Positions 20,423 to 30,500 of a stretch of 64,000 nt of DNA are shown piece by piece. The stretch is from an uncultured Bacillota bacterium (GTDB taxonomy: Bacteria; Bacillota_I; Bacilli_A; RFN20; CAG-288). The stretch spans positions 186,001 through 250,000 of the forward strand of contig CASDVP010000001.1 in assembly GCA_949284445.1 (NCBI GenBank), written 5' to 3'. How positions within the stretch are numbered: the first letter of the stretch is position 1; the number at the start of each line of letters is the position of its first letter. A model generated the notes under the pieces. The model worked only from the letters and a program-made list of their open reading frames with translations. It had not been told where the DNA came from and made no database searches. The translations under genes were made by a program, and so were the position numbers.

Positions 20423-22144
20423 ATGAAAAAGAAAATATATTTACCATTTATAGCTTTCTCTCTTCTAGGATTTTTGGCTGGATGCACTGATAATCAAAGT
20501 AGTCCATCCACTACAGTAGTTGAAACTCACAAACATAATTTGATAGAAACTAAAAGCAAAGAAGCCACCTGTACTGAAGATGGCAATATCACTTATTACA
20601 CTTGTTCGGAATGCAAGAAAATCTTCTCAGATATTGATGGAACACAAGAGATAACATTAGAAGATACTGTGATCGGTGCTAGCGGTCATGTATTTGAAGA
20701 AGAGATCACAGATGATAATTTAGTTTCTGAAGCCACTTGTACAACTCCTGCTATATATAAGAAAGTGTGTGGTGAATGCGGTGAATTATCTGATGAAACA
20801 TTCACTTATGGTGAAGCTCTTGGTCATTCATTTGTCGCTGATCAAGATAATTATAAAGATTTAACTTGTTCTGACTGTGGTGGTCATCGTTATATCTATG
20901 AATTTGAAGAAGCTGATTCTAATGGTTGGATCGGTGAAGAATATTCCGATATGTTATGGAAGATAGCTAAGACTGAAAAAGAGAATACTTCTGGTGAGTT
21001 TTATGTTGGCAGAGTCAATGATAATTCCGTTGCAGAAAGCGGCATGGTCGGTAAAATATGGCTAGAGTTTACTGCTCTTAGCGATAAAGACATGGATGCT
21101 ACTTTATCTTTCAGAGGTGCTTTCAGTGCTGAATGGATCTATAAGAAAGCATTTAAAGTAACTGTAAATGGAACTGAAATCGATGTTGGAGATGCTAAGA
21201 TAGAAGCCAAATATCACGATTGGAACACCTGGGAAATAGCTGAATATTCACAGATCAAATTAGTTAAAGGTTATAACAAGATTCGTTTCACAATCATGGA
21301 ATCAGCAGCTTGTGATTTGGATTATGCAGCACTTGATACTGAAACACCATTAGAAAACCATCATATCGGATATGAATATGATGCTACTCACCATTGGCAT
21401 GGCTGTTTAGATGAAGGATGTGATTTCACTTTAGATGATAAAGCTGAACATGTTTTTGATCAGAAAGTTATGACTGCTGAATACGCTGCTGATACACCTA
21501 ATGTTTATTACTATTCTTGTGTTTGCGGTGCTAAAGGAACAGAGACATTCTCTGAACATAAACATGAATTAAAGCAAGAGACAGAAGGTTTGAATGATGT
21601 CATGGTTTGCGATTGTGGATATATGGAAAGAAAATTCGATTTAGCTGCTTCTTTCTCTAATTCTTGGTCTGAAGGCACTGAAAAGAATGACCAATTGTGG
21701 AGAAACCTCGAAAAGCGTCCAGACGTCTTAGACAGTGGTAATTATGTCAGTCATATCGGAGAAGCCGTCGATGATAAACAACATGATGATATGTTTTGGA
21801 TTGAAATCGGTGTGTCTTTTGTAGGAGATGAAGATATCGAAGCTGAATTGATTCTTGGCGCTGGAATTAATAATCAAACTTCATGGAATGTGATGAATAT
21901 CAGAGTCAATGGAGAAAAGATTGAAAACAACAATCTTATTGAAACTAATCAAGGATGGGATGTATTTAATGAACATGTGTTCGGAACCATCACTTTAAAA
22001 GCCAATCAAATAAATAAGATTAGAATTTCACCAAATTTCGGTTGCTTGATGAATTGGTGTTATTTGAAGTTAAACACATCTATTCCTACTATCAATTCAA
22101 CACAGACTCTGATCGATGAAGCTTCTTCACAAGTACAAGCTTAA
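20423..22144 (+). CDS. Lipoprotein with Cys-rich repeats and CBM-like domains
   Basis: 573 residues from ATG 20423, supported by AAAAGGAAATAA; upstream ATGs lie inside the GH3 frame. Signal peptide with lipobox LAGC. Cys-rich repeats follow (HNLIETKSKEATC, YTCSECKK, then KKVCGECGE), a repeat type common in Firmicute surface proteins. Two beta domains (about 190-345 and 440-565) share the layout of the GH3 C-terminal modules (WLEFTAL, VTVNGTEI, KLVKGYNKIRFTI). It lies 16 bases after the GH3 gene, so both are likely one transcript, and it is probably a sugar-binding partner. Confidence 0.82.
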   Translation: MKKKIYLPFIAFSLLGFLAGCTDNQSSPSTTVVETHKHNLIETKSKEATCTEDGNITYYTCSECKKIFSDIDGTQEITLEDTVIGASGHVFEEEITDDNLVSEATCTTPAIYKKVCGECGELSDETFTYGEALGHSFVADQDNYKDLTCSDCGGHRYIYEFEEADSNGWIGEEYSDMLWKIAKTEKENTSGEFYVGRVNDNSVAESGMVGKIWLEFTALSDKDMDATLSFRGAFSAEWIYKKAFKVTVNGTEIDVGDAKIEAKYHDWNTWEIAEYSQIKLVKGYNKIRFTIMESAACDLDYAALDTETPLENHHIGYEYDATHHWHGCLDEGCDFTLDDKAEHVFDQKVMTAEYAADTPNVYYYSCVCGAKGTETFSEHKHELKQETEGLNDVMVCDCGYMERKFDLAASFSNSWSEGTEKNDQLWRNLEKRPDVLDSGNYVSHIGEAVDDKQHDDMFWIEIGVSFVGDEDIEAELILGAGINNQTSWNVMNIRVNGEKIENNNLIETNQGWDVFNEHVFGTITLKANQINKIRISPNFGCLMNWCYLKLNTSIPTINSTQTLIDEASSQVQA

Positions 22145-22479
22145 ACTTCTGTCATCGTTTGACACTTATTGAGAAAATAAATCCTAAATATTTCGATAAA
22201 TATTTCGATATTTAGACTTTTTAAATCGATATATAGTTGTGGGGTTTAGGAAGCTTTTCAGATATTCGCTTTGAATGAATCAGCAATATATTTAGTGAGT
22301 AATTCTTATATATGTATACTAAATCATTCTAAAAATTAAAGCTGAAAATTGCGATAAATATGCAATATCATTAACTTAAGATGGCATTGAAGCCGATGGA
22401 TTCTTTCAAGACTTTTAGAAGATTTTAATTAGATATTAATAACTTCCGTTAAGTTATAATTTAGCAATGTTCTAAAAAG
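22145..22479. other. Intergenic region with copy 1 of a direct repeat
   Basis: Holds the left copy of the ~150-base direct repeat (22219-22375). No gene and no clear terminator for either flanking gene was found. Confidence 0.5.
22219..22375. repeat. Direct repeat, copy 1, flanking the DUF4143 ATPase
   Basis: Aligns with 23941-24085. The first ~28 bases (from TTTTAAATCGATATATAG) and the last ~35 bases (from TCTAAAAATTAAAGCTG to GCGATAAATATG) are almost identical; the middle is diverged. Both copies have the same orientation and bracket one gene. Confidence 0.75.
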
Positions 22480-23769
22480 TTATTCTTCAAGTGCACTCTC
22501 ATTTAATAAAAAATCATAAAGCCCTAAATGAAGCATACCATCTTCATCAGTCCATGCCTTCATCGGAGATTTAACAATCAGAATTTTTTTAAAGAAATCA
22601 TTTGTTTTTTTAAGCGGTCTTATTTCAGCTTGAAGTTTATCCGGATCAGAAACATTTAATGCTGATTGTATATAATATTTTTTGTTTCCTTTATTAACAA
22701 CAAAATCGATCTCACATTGTTTTTTTGTTTTGTGCCCTCCTTTGGTTTGGACAATTTCTATTACTCCAACATCAACAAGATAACCACGACTTAAAAGTTC
22801 ATTATAGATAATATTTTCCATAATGTGTGTTTCTTCTTGCTGTCTAAAATTTAAGCGAGCATTTCTTAAACCAATATCAGTGCAATAATACTTAGAAGGA
22901 TATTCAAAGTATTTTTTTCCTCTTACATCATATCTTTTGCTATTACTAAACAGAAAGGATTCAGTTAAATAATCTAAATAATTAGCAATAGTAACACTTG
23001 ATATTTTGATCTTTTTAATAGAATTTAAAGTATTAGCAATCTTACTAGCATTAGTTAAAGAACCGATTGATGAACAAAGATCGTCTGTTAATTCACTTAA
23101 TACATCAGGTAATTCAATGTCATATCTTTCGATGATATCTTTAAAATAGACCTCAGTAAAAAGATTTTTAAGATAATCAACTTTTTCTGCATCAGTACTT
23201 TTACTAAGAACTAAAGGCATGCCTCCATATAATGAATAATCTTCATATGCTAAAGTTCTATCACCACCAACAAAGTCATAATATTCTTTAAATGATAAAG
23301 GATATACCTTGATTTCATCGCTACGACCGCGAAAGGCAGTCAAAACATCTTTAGTTAACATCTTTGAATTAGAGCCGGTCACATAAATATCAACATTGCG
23401 AAGCCTCAGCAAACCATTTAACACGTTATAAAGTTTAATTTCTTCCGAACTTTTTAGTTCCTTTTTACTAATTGCATATTGAATTTCATCAATCAAAACA
23501 TAATGCAGCTTGTCATCAACAATCTTTTCTCTTATATATTTTGACAATTTATCAGGATCACGATATTGGACATAAAGATCATCATCTAAAGCGATTGAAA
23601 TAATATGGCTTTTATCTATACCACTATCAATCAAATAATCATAGAATAAATTAAATAAAAGATAACTTTTACCGCATCTTCTAATTCCAGTTATAACCTT
23701 AATTAAACCGTTCTCTTTTTTATCAATGATTTTTTGAAGATACTTATCGCGTTTAATCGAACTTGTCAT
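22480..23769 (-). CDS. DUF4143/AAA_14-type ATPase, intact
   Basis: 429 residues from ATG 23769, preferred over an upstream in-frame start because AAGGTGATT lies just before it. N-terminal AAA domain: Walker A GIRRCGKS, Walker B VLIDEIQ, sensor VTGSN. The C-terminal DUF4143 part has the nuclease-like EIDFVVN and ends LYDFLLNE. These ATPases are widespread and poorly understood; roles in DNA or stress defence have been suggested but not shown. A broken paralogue lies at 3964-5214 and a fragment at 54857-55064. Direct repeats flank this copy. Confidence 0.9.
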   Translation of the reverse strand: MTSSIKRDKYLQKIIDKKENGLIKVITGIRRCGKSYLLFNLFYDYLIDSGIDKSHIISIALDDDLYVQYRDPDKLSKYIREKIVDDKLHYVLIDEIQYAISKKELKSSEEIKLYNVLNGLLRLRNVDIYVTGSNSKMLTKDVLTAFRGRSDEIKVYPLSFKEYYDFVGGDRTLAYEDYSLYGGMPLVLSKSTDAEKVDYLKNLFTEVYFKDIIERYDIELPDVLSELTDDLCSSIGSLTNASKIANTLNSIKKIKISSVTIANYLDYLTESFLFSNSKRYDVRGKKYFEYPSKYYCTDIGLRNARLNFRQQEETHIMENIIYNELLSRGYLVDVGVIEIVQTKGGHKTKKQCEIDFVVNKGNKKYYIQSALNVSDPDKLQAEIRPLKKTNDFFKKILIVKSPMKAWTDEDGMLHLGLYDFLLNESALEE

Positions 23770-23940
23770 ATTAATCACCTTTTTAAATTTGTGGGTATTT
23801 TCCCCTAACTTTAAACTGAATATATCATAATTTAGACTATTAATCAATCTATGCTTAAAAGTTAGGGCTCTATTATCGTAAGTTTAAACTCAACTTCAAA
23901 AGAGCATAAAATTTCAGAGGACTGATTCTTTGACGAATAC

Positions 23941-24085
23941 TTTTAAATCGATATATAGTTGTGGGGTTAAAGAGCTTTTCTAAGATCAATTTTGACTTAA
24001 TCAGTATAGTTTTTTGGCATATATGTACACTAAATTTTTCTAAAAATTAAAGCTGAAAAATGCGATAAATATGGGCAAAATTAAC
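23941..24085. repeat. Direct repeat, copy 2, flanking the DUF4143 ATPase
   Basis: Second copy of the repeat at 22219-22375, same orientation, on the other side of the ATPase gene. Ends of the repeat are better conserved than the centre. Confidence 0.75.
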
Positions 24086-24474
24086 AAAAATAGCATGCTC
24101 AAACTGCTAAAGTATAAGCTTTTTCTGATTTGATGATTTTTACCACACATTGACTTTTAACGGTGGTAGAGAGTTTTTCATTTTTAATACGTAGACATTT
24201 TATATCAATTACCGGGCGTTCTTTCTTTATTAAAAATGGCAATTTCCTGACTGAAGAAGTGTTAATAACTAATTACTGAAACTGATTTAAGGTGGTAGAT
24301 ATCTCAAATATCTGATTTGTATCAAAATGTTTAAACATTATTAAGAACATTATGAATTATAGGATGCTGTTGTTATTTGATATAGCTTTATTGTGAAATT
24401 GTAATCATAAAGAAAATGTAGATTTCTTGAATAAATATCAGTTCTTAAACAAAGCAAACAACTATTTTGTGCTG

Positions 24475-24483
24475 TGTTATAAT
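24475..24483 (+). promoter_or_regulatory. Extended -10 promoter of the ArsR gene
   Basis: TGTTATAAT fits the extended -10 pattern TGnTATAAT. Only 7 bases separate it from the ATG at 24491, so transcription would start at or next to the start codon. No clear -35 element is seen. Confidence 0.55.
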
Positions 24484-24490
24484 TTATTAT

Positions 24491-24856
24491 ATGGATACAA
24501 ATGATAATTTGCAGTGCAAAAAACAAGAACTATTGACTGATGAGTCTTTTGAAAAGCTCTCATCTTTTTATTCGTTATTCAGCGATCCGACCAGGCTTTC
24601 AATCATCTGCTTATTATGTAAGCATGAACTTTGCGTGAACGACATCGCAACTATTTTAGAGATTTCACAATCTCGTGTTTCACATCAATTAGCGATATTA
24701 AGAAGCGCAGATATCGTGACTTATTCTAGAAAAGGGAAACAGATTCTTTATAGCCTTACTGACAATCATATCAAAGATATCTTTAAGATGGGATTAGAAC
24801 ATATCTCGGAAAAAGATGAGTCGGTTTACGAAGATAGAAAGAATAAATCTTTATAG
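24491..24856 (+). CDS. ArsR/SmtB-family zinc-type repressor
   Basis: 121 residues from ATG 24491. Winged-helix repressor: the helix-3 motif is ELCVND (46-51) and the recognition helix SQSRVSHQLAILRSA (59-73). The C-terminal helix has D91, H93, H104 and E107, spaced as DxH-x10-HxxE, the alpha-5 zinc site of SmtB and CzrA. It is convergent with a P1B metal ATPase, whose promoter carries CATATGAA inverted repeats of the type this family binds, so it probably represses that pump until zinc or cadmium rises. No Shine-Dalgarno site precedes the ATG; translation may be leaderless. Confidence 0.9.
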   Translation: MDTNDNLQCKKQELLTDESFEKLSSFYSLFSDPTRLSIICLLCKHELCVNDIATILEISQSRVSHQLAILRSADIVTYSRKGKQILYSLTDNHIKDIFKMGLEHISEKDESVYEDRKNKSL

Positions 24857-24882
24857 AACTAAAATACTAATGAAAAGAAAAC

Positions 24883-24930
24883 ATAGCTATTACCTTGCTG
24901 CTTAAGAGCTTAGTAATAGCTATTTTTCTT
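24883..24930. terminator. Bidirectional terminator between ArsR and metal ATPase genes
   Basis: An 11-base-pair stem ATAGCTATTAC / GTAATAGCTAT (24883-24893 with 24913-24923), with A residues before and T residues after, serves both convergent genes. Confidence 0.8.
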
Positions 24931-24939
24931 ATTATTAGA

Positions 24940-26937
24940 TCAAGCTTTTTTAGGTTCTTTTATATATTTCGGTTTATAGAATAACAGACACATCGCATAT
25001 AAGACACAGATAGCCATCACACCAGTGTCAGATAAGACACCTGCGATCATTGAAAAGTTACCTAAGACTCCAATTGAAACCAGAACCATGAAGAGAACTT
25101 TGACTAATAATGCGAATATGACACCAGTATATACTGTGAACATCGTCCGCTTAGAGAATCTTTTTGCTTCAGCTAATTTCATCAGATCATCATTCATGAT
25201 GACTACATCAGCAGCTTCTATAGCAGCATCGCTTCCTAATGCGCCCATTGCGATACCGACATTACTAGCTAATAGCGATGGTGAATCATTGATACCATCA
25301 CCGACATAAGATAATTGCTTTGAATCAGATAACATCTTGATTTCATTCAACTTATCTTCAGGTAAAAGATTACCTTTGATGGTATCGATATTTAATTCTT
25401 GTCCTACTGCATCTGCGATCTTAGAATCATCACCAGATAGCATCACTGTCTGTTTTACGCCTTCGGTTTTTAATGCTTTTAATGCTTCTTTAGCATCATT
25501 TTTAATCTCATCTGCGACTATGAATGAAGCTAGATAGCCATCTTTATCAGAAGCGAGATATAGTGTTAAAAATGGTGTTGTTTCTTCTTTGATATCAGTG
25601 ATGTTGTTTTTAGTCATCAGTTTTTTATTACCGATGTAATAGGTGACACCATCAATAGTGCCTTGGATACCATACCCTGGTTGATTTAAGAAATTTGAAA
25701 CTTCTAATAATTTCTCTTTATTAGCGGAAGTGATCGCTTTGCTGATAGGATGAGTTGATTTGCTTTCTAATGAAGCAGCTATTTGAAGATATTTACTATC
25801 TACTTGATTCTTTAAAGCAAAGGTTCCTTTAGTGAGGGTACCTGTTTTATCAAAAGCGAAGATTTCACTTTTTCTTAAATTTTCGATGGCTAATGAACCT
25901 TTTACTAATATTCCTAATTTACTAGCCTTGCCGATGCTAGAGAAGAAAGCGATAGGAACAGAGATGACTAATGCGCATGGACAAGAGATGAGAAGCAGTG
26001 ATAAAGCGCGGTATAACCAAGTTTGTCCTCCTAATTCGCCTTCCCAAACAAAACCGTTAACACCATAACCTATCAAAAAGACTAATACTGCTATGATAAC
26101 AACGATGGGAGTATAGTATTTAGCAAAGCGAGTGATGAATTTTTCAGATTTGGCTTTCTTGCTCTCCTCTTCTTCAACTAACTTCATGATTTTAGTTAAA
26201 GTAGAATCTTTATATTTTTTGATGACTTTAGCTTTGACTGATGAAGTCAAATTGATAGCACCTGAATAGATGAGATCACCTTCTGAAACATCTTTTGGTA
26301 AAGATTCACCATTGATGGAAGATAAATCTAAAGAGGTATGACCTGTGATAAGCTGACAATCGACAGGGACTTTTTCACCAGGCTTGATCTCGATGATATC
26401 ATCGATCTCTAATTCTTCAGGTGTTTTTTCAATGACAATGTTATCTTTATTTATATAATGCGCATATAAAGGCATGTTGTTGATCAGATTCTTGATCGAA
26501 GAAGAAGATTTTCTAGTCGCATAATCTTCTAACATCTCACCGATGATATTGAATAACACCACTAAGATCGCTTCAGGATATTCATTGATAGCAAAAGCGC
26601 CGATCGTCGCTATCGCCATCAGAGTATATTCGTTGATGATATTTCCTTCTTTAGTTTCAGAGACACAGTTTTTAATCAGATCTACTAATAAAAATAGATA
26701 TGCGATTGTATAAATTATGAAAGCGATAAATCCTAGTGAAGAATAAAAATCATTGGCGCTGAAATAAGACCACGATATATCTCCGTAAACAGCATCAAAA
26801 TGAGTCAATGTGAAACCGATAGCTAATAAAATCGCTCCGATCAAAAGTCGTGATATGTTTTTGATCAGTTCCTTTTTTTCATCGTTTTTATCATGCTGAT
26901 GCATAGAACAGTGAGAATCATGACAGTGACAAGACAT
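24940..26937 (-). CDS. P1B-type heavy-metal-exporting ATPase (Zn/Cd/Pb class)
   Basis: 665 residues from ATG 26937, where GGAGG sits 5 bases upstream. The N-terminus is rich in His and Cys (SCHCHDSHCSMHQH) in place of a full metal-binding domain. The membrane metal site CPCALV (about residue 320), phosphorylation motif DKTGT (about 363), STHPISKA (the HP motif) and GDGINDSP are present. The CPC class with this layout exports zinc, cadmium or lead. Its promoter overlaps an inverted-repeat operator, and the likely repressor is the ArsR protein encoded convergently. Confidence 0.92.
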   Translation of the reverse strand: MSCHCHDSHCSMHQHDKNDEKKELIKNISRLLIGAILLAIGFTLTHFDAVYGDISWSYFSANDFYSSLGFIAFIIYTIAYLFLLVDLIKNCVSETKEGNIINEYTLMAIATIGAFAINEYPEAILVVLFNIIGEMLEDYATRKSSSSIKNLINNMPLYAHYINKDNIVIEKTPEELEIDDIIEIKPGEKVPVDCQLITGHTSLDLSSINGESLPKDVSEGDLIYSGAINLTSSVKAKVIKKYKDSTLTKIMKLVEEEESKKAKSEKFITRFAKYYTPIVVIIAVLVFLIGYGVNGFVWEGELGGQTWLYRALSLLLISCPCALVISVPIAFFSSIGKASKLGILVKGSLAIENLRKSEIFAFDKTGTLTKGTFALKNQVDSKYLQIAASLESKSTHPISKAITSANKEKLLEVSNFLNQPGYGIQGTIDGVTYYIGNKKLMTKNNITDIKEETTPFLTLYLASDKDGYLASFIVADEIKNDAKEALKALKTEGVKQTVMLSGDDSKIADAVGQELNIDTIKGNLLPEDKLNEIKMLSDSKQLSYVGDGINDSPSLLASNVGIAMGALGSDAAIEAADVVIMNDDLMKLAEAKRFSKRTMFTVYTGVIFALLVKVLFMVLVSIGVLGNFSMIAGVLSDTGVMAICVLYAMCLLFYKPKYIKEPKKA

Positions 26938-26946
26938 AAGTACCTC

Positions 26947-26997
26947 CAACATATGAAAAACTATTCATATGATAATATGTTCATATGTTGTAATCAA
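26947..26997 (-). promoter_or_regulatory. Promoter and ArsR-type operator of the metal ATPase
   Basis: Minus-strand promoter: TTGATT (26997-26992), 17 bases, TATCAT (26974-26969). Overlapping it are the inverted repeat CATATGAA-N6-TTCATATG (26950-26971) and an outer arm TTCATATGTTG (26980-26990) that mirrors CAACATATGAA (26947-26957). ArsR/SmtB proteins such as CzrA bind sites of this kind. Confidence 0.8.
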
Positions 26998-27203
26998 TAT
27001 TTATTGCCTTTTTTCTGTATAAATTTAATAAAAGATTGTTTTTGCAATAAATAGCTTTATTATTTGCAATACACGTATCAATTTTGAGAGATTAGAAGTT
27101 GATTTACTCAACTTTTTATCATAAAGCGCCTAGTGTAAGCGCTTAAAACGTTAGTTTTATCTAATTTTTGAAGAAATTATAATTCAATTGAAAACTCTTA
27201 CAT

Positions 27204-27232
27204 TTGCAATCAAAAAAATAAAAAAGTATAAT
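27204..27232 (+). promoter_or_regulatory. Promoter of candidate small RNA
   Basis: TTGCAA (27204-27209), exactly 17 bases, TATAAT (27227-27232). Transcription should begin near 27239. No open reading frame follows before the terminator at 27429-27451. Confidence 0.65.
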
Positions 27233-27238
27233 TTTTAC

Positions 27239-27451
27239 ATCGCTTTGCATCGTAGGCATCAAAGTGATAAAAATGTTTAAAGGAATTGAAGTTGGAATTT
27301 GGCGGTAGAGCAGTTGTTGTGACGATCTAACCATGCTAATTTAAAAACTTCTTTATTGGGAGGCTTATTTTAATAGGCTCTTCTCTATCGAGACGTTCTA
27401 TTTTATGACGGAAATTATTAAATTTTATTCGGATATGAAATCCGATTTTTT
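27239..27451 (+). ncRNA. Candidate ~213-nt noncoding RNA or leader
   Basis: It has a good sigma-70-type promoter at the 5' side and a terminator at the 3' side, and no reading frame between. The first 30 bases form a hairpin: ATCGCTTTG (27239-27247) pairs with CAAAGTGAT (27260-27268). A second hairpin is possible around the GAGGCTTATT / AATAGGCTC segment (27362-27382). Size would suit a 6S-like RNA or a trans-acting RNA, but I recognise no family signature. It could also be an attenuator of the PFOR gene 126 bases downstream, although PFOR seems to have its own -10 (TATAAT at 27534-27539). Confidence 0.5.
27429..27451 (+). terminator. Rho-independent terminator of the candidate RNA
   Basis: TCGGAT-ATGAA-ATCCGA stem-loop followed by six T residues. 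Confidence 0.75.
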
Positions 27452-27576
27452 ATTTTGATTGAATATTTTTCTCTTTTATGACAAAAAGCATGCTTTGATT
27501 TAAAAAATTTAGTTTTTTTAACTATATATGATTTATAATCATAAAGTGACAAATACACAATTATTGGAGGAAGTGT

Positions 27577-30500
27577 ATGGAAAAAGAGAAATTCTCGTTC
27601 AAGTCCGTAGATGGTAATACTGCGGCTGCATTAGGCTCCTACAAGTTCAGTGAAGTCGCTGCCATTTATCCGATCACACCTTCTAGCCCGATGGCTGAAC
27701 ATGTCGATGAGTATGCTGCTCAAGGCATGAAAAATGTTTTCGGCGATGTGGTCAAAGTCGTTGAAATGCAATCTGAAGCTGGTGCTTCCGGTGCTGTTCA
27801 CGGAGCCCTTCAAGGCGGTTCTTTAGCTACTACTTATACCGCTTCTCAAGGTTTGCTCCTCATGATTCCTAACATTTATAAATGGGTTGGTGAAGAGTTA
27901 CCAGCAGTCTTACATGTCGCTGCTAGATCTTTAGCATCTCGTTCCCTTTCCATTTTTGGTGATCAAGGCGATATCTATGCCGTCAGACAGACCGGTGCAG
28001 CTATGCTTTGTTCACATTCTGTGCAAGAGGTTGCTGATTTGGCTCCTTTAGCTCATTTGATCGCTATCAAAGCTTCTGCTCCTGTCATCCATTTCTTTGA
28101 TGGGTTCAGAACATCTCATGAGATTCAAAATGTTGAATTCGTTAATGATGACTTCTGGAAATCTTTATTAGATGAAGATGCTGTCGCTAGTTTCAAAGAG
28201 AGAGCTTTAAATCCTCATGGTCATGCAGTCACTAGAGGCGGCGCTGAAAATGATGATATCTGCTTCCAAGGTCGTGAAGCTCAAAACTTACACGAAGAAA
28301 GAATCATCGATGTAGCTTGCGAATATTTTGAAAAACTTTCTGCAGCTACTGGTCGTCCTTATGCACCATTCGTCTATTATGGTGATCCCGAAGCTACCAA
28401 AGTCATCATCGCTATGGGTTCTGTGACTGAAACCTGTATCGAAGTCGTTGATGATTTACTCAAGAAAGGTGAAAAGGTCGGCTTAGTCAAAGTTCACCTC
28501 TATCGTCCTTTCTCTGTTTCTCATTTGCTCAAGTCTATCCCAGCTTCTGTTAAGAAGATCGCTGTCTTAGACAGAACTAAGGAGCCCGGTGCTGATGGTG
28601 AACCTTTATATCTCGATGTCGTCGCTGCTTTAAAACAAGGACACAGAGAAGATATCACTGTCATCGGTGGTAGATATGGTATTTCTTCTAGAGATACTCA
28701 ACCTAAACATATCAAGGCTGTTTATGATTTCTTAGATGCTCAAAAGATTTGGACTGGCTTCACCGTCGGTATCGATGATGATGTCACCCATCTCTCCATC
28801 CAAGTTGATAACAGCTATACTATCGCTCACAACTACACTTCTTGCTTATTCTATGGTTTAGGTTCTGATGGTACTGTTTCTGCTAACAAATCTTCAGTCA
28901 AGATCATCGGTGATGAAACTCATCAATATGCTCAAGCTTACTTCGCTTATGACTCTCGTAAGGCTGGCGGTGTCACCCGTTCTCACTTGAGATTCGGTAA
29001 ATCACCTATCCATTCTACTTATTATGTAGAAAATGCTGATTTCATCTCTTGCTCACTCGATTCTTATATCTTCAAGTTCGATATGATCAAGAATTTGAAA
29101 GATGGTGGAACCTTCTTACTCAACACTGATATGACAGATGAGCAATTAGAGAAATCCTTACCTAATAGAATGAAGAAACAATTAGCCGATAAACATGCTA
29201 AATTCTATGTTATCGATGCTAATAAGATCGCTTTAAATATCGGTATGGGACGTCATACTAACACCATTCTCCAGGCTTCTTTCTTCTATCTCAATCAACA
29301 GATCATGCCTTATGAAGAAGCTAAAGATTGGATGAAGAAATTCGCTGCTAAGTCCTATGCTAAGAAGGGTCAAGATATCGTCAATATGAACTACACCGCT
29401 ATTGACCAAGGCACTGAAGGCTTAAGAGAAGTCAAAGTCAATCCTGAATGGTCTTCTCTCCCTGTCAGTTCTAATGTCAAACTCACCGGTGATGATTATT
29501 GGGATTCTTACGTCGCTTTGATCAATAACCTTGAAGGTTATGATATCCCTGTTTCTACTTTCCGTGAATGGGAATTAGAAGATGGCACTATGAGAAATAA
29601 TGTCACCTATCAGGAAAAGAGATCCATCGCTGATCGTGTTCCTGTCTGGAATAAAGAGAATTGTATCCAATGTAACCAATGCGCCTTCGTCTGTCCTCAT
29701 GCCACCATCCGTCCTTTCTTATTAGATGAAGAAGACATCAAGAAGTTACCTGAAGATGAACAAGGCGATGTCTTACCTGCAATGGGCGGTCCTAACGTCA
29801 AAGGACTTTACTTCCGCATCCAAGTTTCACCTCAGAACTGTGTCGGTTGTGGTCTTTGCGTCAATCAATGCCCTGGCAAGATGACTCCTAAGAAGGATGA
29901 AAACGGCAACATCGTCAAAGATGAAAACGGCAAGACCGTCATGGAAGCTCATAAGGCTTTGACTTTAGCTGAAGCTAAGAGCCAATTCCATCACGAAGCT
30001 GCTGCTGAAATCCTTTATAAACATATCGAACCTAAGACTGGTTACTTCCCTGCCGGAACTCTTAAAGAAGTCGCTTTCTATAAGCCTTATCAAGAAGTCT
30101 CTGGCGCCTGTGCTGGTTGCGGTGAAACTCCTTATTATCGTTTAGCTTCTCAATTATTCGGTAAAGATATGCTCATCGCTAACGCTACTGGTTGCTCATC
30201 CATCTATAACGGTTCTACTCCTTTGACTCCTCTTGTCACTGATAAAGATAGCAATGGTATCGCTTGGGCTAACTCTTTATTCGAAGATAATGCTGAATAT
30301 GGTTATGGTATGCGTATTGCTACCGATTTCAAACTCGGTCGCATCTGCTCTATCATCCATGAAAACTTAGATAAAGTCGAACCTGAACTCAAGGATGTCT
30401 TAACTGATTACACCGCTCATATCAAAGATAAGAAACACGTCAGAGAAATCTTACCTAGACTCATCGAATTAGTTGAACATTCTAGCTGTGTCGGTATCAA

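Larger units (their letters stand above)
23770..24490. other. Intergenic region with copy 2 of a direct repeat
   Basis: About 720 bases without a gene. It carries the right copy of the direct repeat (23941-24085) and, at its end, the extended -10 promoter of the ArsR gene. The stretch 24086-24450 shows no gene, hairpin or repeat I can support. Confidence 0.5.
26938..27238. other. Intergenic region upstream of metal ATPase and small RNA
   Basis: Contains the ATPase promoter and operator (26947-26997), a near-match to a cre box at 27134-27147 (TGTAAGCGCTTAAA, one mismatch) and the promoter of the candidate RNA at 27204-27232. No gene. Confidence 0.5.
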
